NCBI RefSeq assembly: GCF_000423005.1
Contig: NZ_AUHD01000008.1
Coordinates: 124,001 to 188,000, forward strand
Source: Gelidibacter mesophilus DSM 14095
GTDB lineage: Bacteria > Bacteroidota > Bacteroidia > Flavobacteriales > Flavobacteriaceae
Direction: 5' to 3'
Length of the DNA: 64,000 nt
In this document: piece after piece, positions 62,178-64,000 of the stretch
How positions within the stretch are numbered: the stretch's first letter is position 1
How the letters are laid out: the number at the start of each line of letters is the position of its first letter
Position numbers and translations under genes: made by a program
Notes under the pieces: generated by a model
Told to the model about the DNA's origin: nothing
Database searches by the model: none
What the model saw: only the letters and a program-made list of their open reading frames with translations

Positions 62178-63680
62178 TTAATTAGTCAAATCTTGTTGTG
62201 TGAGAGCGTCTGCTATGTTTCGATCATTTGAAAGTCTTGGGAGTTTATTCTGACCGCCCAATTTCCCAATGGATTTCATATAATCCTGAAACCCATTCTT
62301 TTTGACTTTTGAAATCTTCAATGACTGTAATACTTTACCTTGTATCAAATCCAAATAATAACTGTTTTGCTTCTGCAATGACATCTCAATCCTTTCTGCC
62401 AATTGAGACATACTCTTAGGCTCGTTTTCAAATTCGATAAACCATTCATGATAAGGTAGCCCGCTGGCTGGATTGATTTGCGGGGCTACTGTAAATTCTG
62501 AAACTTGAATCGTTGTCCCTTCAATAGCTTCATGAAGTGCTTGTTCTACCTCTTTACCTATCACGTGTTCTCCAAAAGCAGAAATGAAGTGCTTAATCCG
62601 GCCTGAGACTATAAGGCGAAAGGGCGCCAAAGAAGTAAATTCTATGGTATCCCCAATATTATACGCCCAAAGACCAGCAGTGGATGAAATGATCATGACA
62701 TAATTGGTGCCCAATTCAACATCATGGATGGTCATACGCTTTGGACGCTCATGAAAAAACTCATCTGATTTGATAAATTCATAAAAGATACCCGAATTTA
62801 ACTGCAGCAGCATGCCTTTTTGATCCTGACGATCTTGGTAGGCAAAAAATCCTTCACTGGCGGGATAGAGTTCAATGCTATCTACCTTTCGTCCTATTAG
62901 GCTCTCAAATTTTGCGCGATAAGGTTCATAGTTCACGCCTCCAAAAATAAATAGGTTGAAGTTTTTAAAAACCTCACCAACTTTTTTTCCTGTTTTTTGA
63001 TTGATTTTCTCAAAATACATTTGCACCCAAGATGGAATTCCAGAAATAACAGTCATATTTTCTGGTAAGGTTTCATCCACAATAGCTTCTACTTTAGTTT
63101 CCCAATCTTCTAGGCAATTGGTTTCCCATGAAGGCAATCGGTTACTTTGTAAATATTTTGGCACATAATGCGCAACGATTCCTGATAAACGTCCAAGCTG
63201 AATACCGTTACTTTCGTTTAACACTGGACTCCCCTGCAGAAAAATCATTTTGCCCTTTATAAAATCAGTATTCCCGGTTTCTGCAACATACATAAGGATA
63301 GCATTTCTAGCAGCTTCAATATGTGTGGGCATGCTCTCTTTGGTGATTGGAATGTATTTGGCACCAGAAGTAGTTCCTGAAGTTTTTGCAAAATAAAGCG
63401 GTTTCCCCTTCCATAAAATATCTGGCTCTCCTGCCACAACACGTACTACATAAGGTTTGAGGTCTTCATAATCACGAACGGGAACCCGGGAAACAAAATC
63501 GGCATGTGATTTAATATGACTAAAATCATGGTCTTTACCAAACTGTGTATCCTTGGCCGCTTCAATAAGGCTTTCAAACACCGCATTTTGGGTTTCAATA
63601 GGATTGTGGGCCCATTTTAAAACCGACCTTTTTATAAACAGCGCAAAGGGTTTGGCAAGTGCCGATTTTATTGAAAACAT
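62178..63680 (-). CDS. GH3-family (auxin-responsive-like) protein
   Basis: 500 aa. Adenylate-forming GH3 fold: AKTSGTTSGAKYIPIT (P-loop), LYPASEGFFAYQ, and INPASGLPYHEWFIEFE segments. Bacterial GH3 proteins presumably form acyl-amide bonds, substrate unknown. Its ATG overlaps the stop of the M23 gene (TAATG), implying coupling. Confidence 0.88.
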   Translation of the reverse strand: MFSIKSALAKPFALFIKRSVLKWAHNPIETQNAVFESLIEAAKDTQFGKDHDFSHIKSHADFVSRVPVRDYEDLKPYVVRVVAGEPDILWKGKPLYFAKTSGTTSGAKYIPITKESMPTHIEAARNAILMYVAETGNTDFIKGKMIFLQGSPVLNESNGIQLGRLSGIVAHYVPKYLQSNRLPSWETNCLEDWETKVEAIVDETLPENMTVISGIPSWVQMYFEKINQKTGKKVGEVFKNFNLFIFGGVNYEPYRAKFESLIGRKVDSIELYPASEGFFAYQDRQDQKGMLLQLNSGIFYEFIKSDEFFHERPKRMTIHDVELGTNYVMIISSTAGLWAYNIGDTIEFTSLAPFRLIVSGRIKHFISAFGEHVIGKEVEQALHEAIEGTTIQVSEFTVAPQINPASGLPYHEWFIEFENEPKSMSQLAERIEMSLQKQNSYYLDLIQGKVLQSLKISKVKKNGFQDYMKSIGKLGGQNKLPRLSNDRNIADALTQQDLTN

Positions 63681-64000
63681 TATTTAAAGTCTATAAAATT
63701 AGTTGGGTTAATAGGGTAGCCTTTACTCCATAATTCAAAGTGCAAATGGGGTCCTGTAGTATATTCTCCAGTGTTTCCAGTCATGGCAATAACTTCTCCT
63801 GCTTTAACTACATCACCCTGTTCTTTGGTAAGGGATGCATTGTGTTTGTAAACAGAAATCAGTTCATAACTGTGCTCCATGATAACAACATAACCGGTTT
63901 CAACAGTCCATTCCGCAAAAATAACAGTACCATCTGCGGTGGCTTTGACCGGGGTGTTTTTTGCAACAATAATGTCCACCGCATAATGTTTGTCTTTCAC
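63680..64000 (-). CDS. M23 peptidase (5' part outside window)
   Basis: Only the C-terminal 106 residues are inside; the frame runs to the window edge. M23 motifs are complete: HYAVD (first His, Asp) and TGPHLHFELW (HxH), plus the glycine-rich VVKAGEVIAMTGNTG. It is a peptidoglycan hydrolase-type zinc peptidase. It precedes the GH3 gene in the same operon. Confidence 0.9.
   Translation of the reverse strand: MKDKHYAVDIIVAKNTPVKATADGTVIFAEWTVETGYVVIMEHSYELISVYKHNASLTKEQGDVVKAGEVIAMTGNTGEYTTGPHLHFELWSKGYPINPTNFIDFK

Overview
The window looks like a chromosomal segment of a Flavobacteriaceae (Bacteroidota) bacterium. The evidence is a type IX secretion (T9SS) C-terminal sorting domain, an SprE/PorW-like gliding/secretion lipoprotein, several families largely restricted to Bacteroidota (DUF4292, DUF4254, DUF5687, DUF6427 and similar), Bacteroidota-type promoters (TAnnTTTG, sometimes with an upstream TTG/TTTG), AT-rich DNA and many small palindromic intergenic repeats. 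Family names rest on recognising sequences; no search was run.

Layout. 1-11.7 kb is mostly housekeeping: a truncated M23/T9SS protein, trhO, recA, a lipoprotein, an ECF sigma factor paired with a membrane-anchored barrel-like protein, an acyltransferase, trpS, dprA, an HU/SPOR protein and an acyl-CoA thioesterase. 11.7-18.7 kb (minus strand) is a run with an EnvC-like protein, a DUF4292 lipoprotein, a TPR protein, a sugar nucleotidyltransferase, dut and a flippase, interrupted by a decayed GIY-YIG gene. 19.3-28.8 kb (minus) is the ATP synthase operon atpB-E-F-H-A-G, preceded by AtpZ-like, bactofilin and SprE/PorW genes. atpD and atpC are not in this window. Downstream of atpG lie three tandem 52-bp repeats of its 3' end and an older frameshifted duplicate with its own terminator. 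29-37.6 kb holds an ABC exporter pair, a PaaE-like reductase, a heptosyltransferase-like GT9 with DUF4254, upp, DUF6427, a DUF6341-like small membrane protein and purD.

38-60.5 kb is a large surface-polysaccharide locus: a CapK-like enzyme, wecB, glycosyltransferases, an initiating sugar-phosphate transferase, UDP-glucuronate decarboxylase, three Wzy/WaaL-like polytopic proteins, a flippase, dTDP-rhamnose genes rfbBACD and a Wzz-like protein. Its most unusual part (49.7-55.7 kb) combines a two-domain DRE-TIM aldolase, a CMP-Kdo-synthetase-like enzyme, a HAD phosphatase and a glycosyltransferase with sialyltransferase-type EEG and HP motifs. Together these look like a route to a CMP-activated 2-keto sugar acid that does not use the usual PEP-dependent synthase. 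60.5-64 kb ends with a nucleoside-phosphorylase-like protein, a GH3-family protein and a truncated M23 peptidase.

Within operons many genes overlap or abut (ATGA, TAATG), which suggests translational coupling. The intergenic DNA is full of small repeats: CCTGCC/GGCAGG palindromes, GGAATTTGGAATTTT units, a perfect 15-bp inverted repeat and hairpins.
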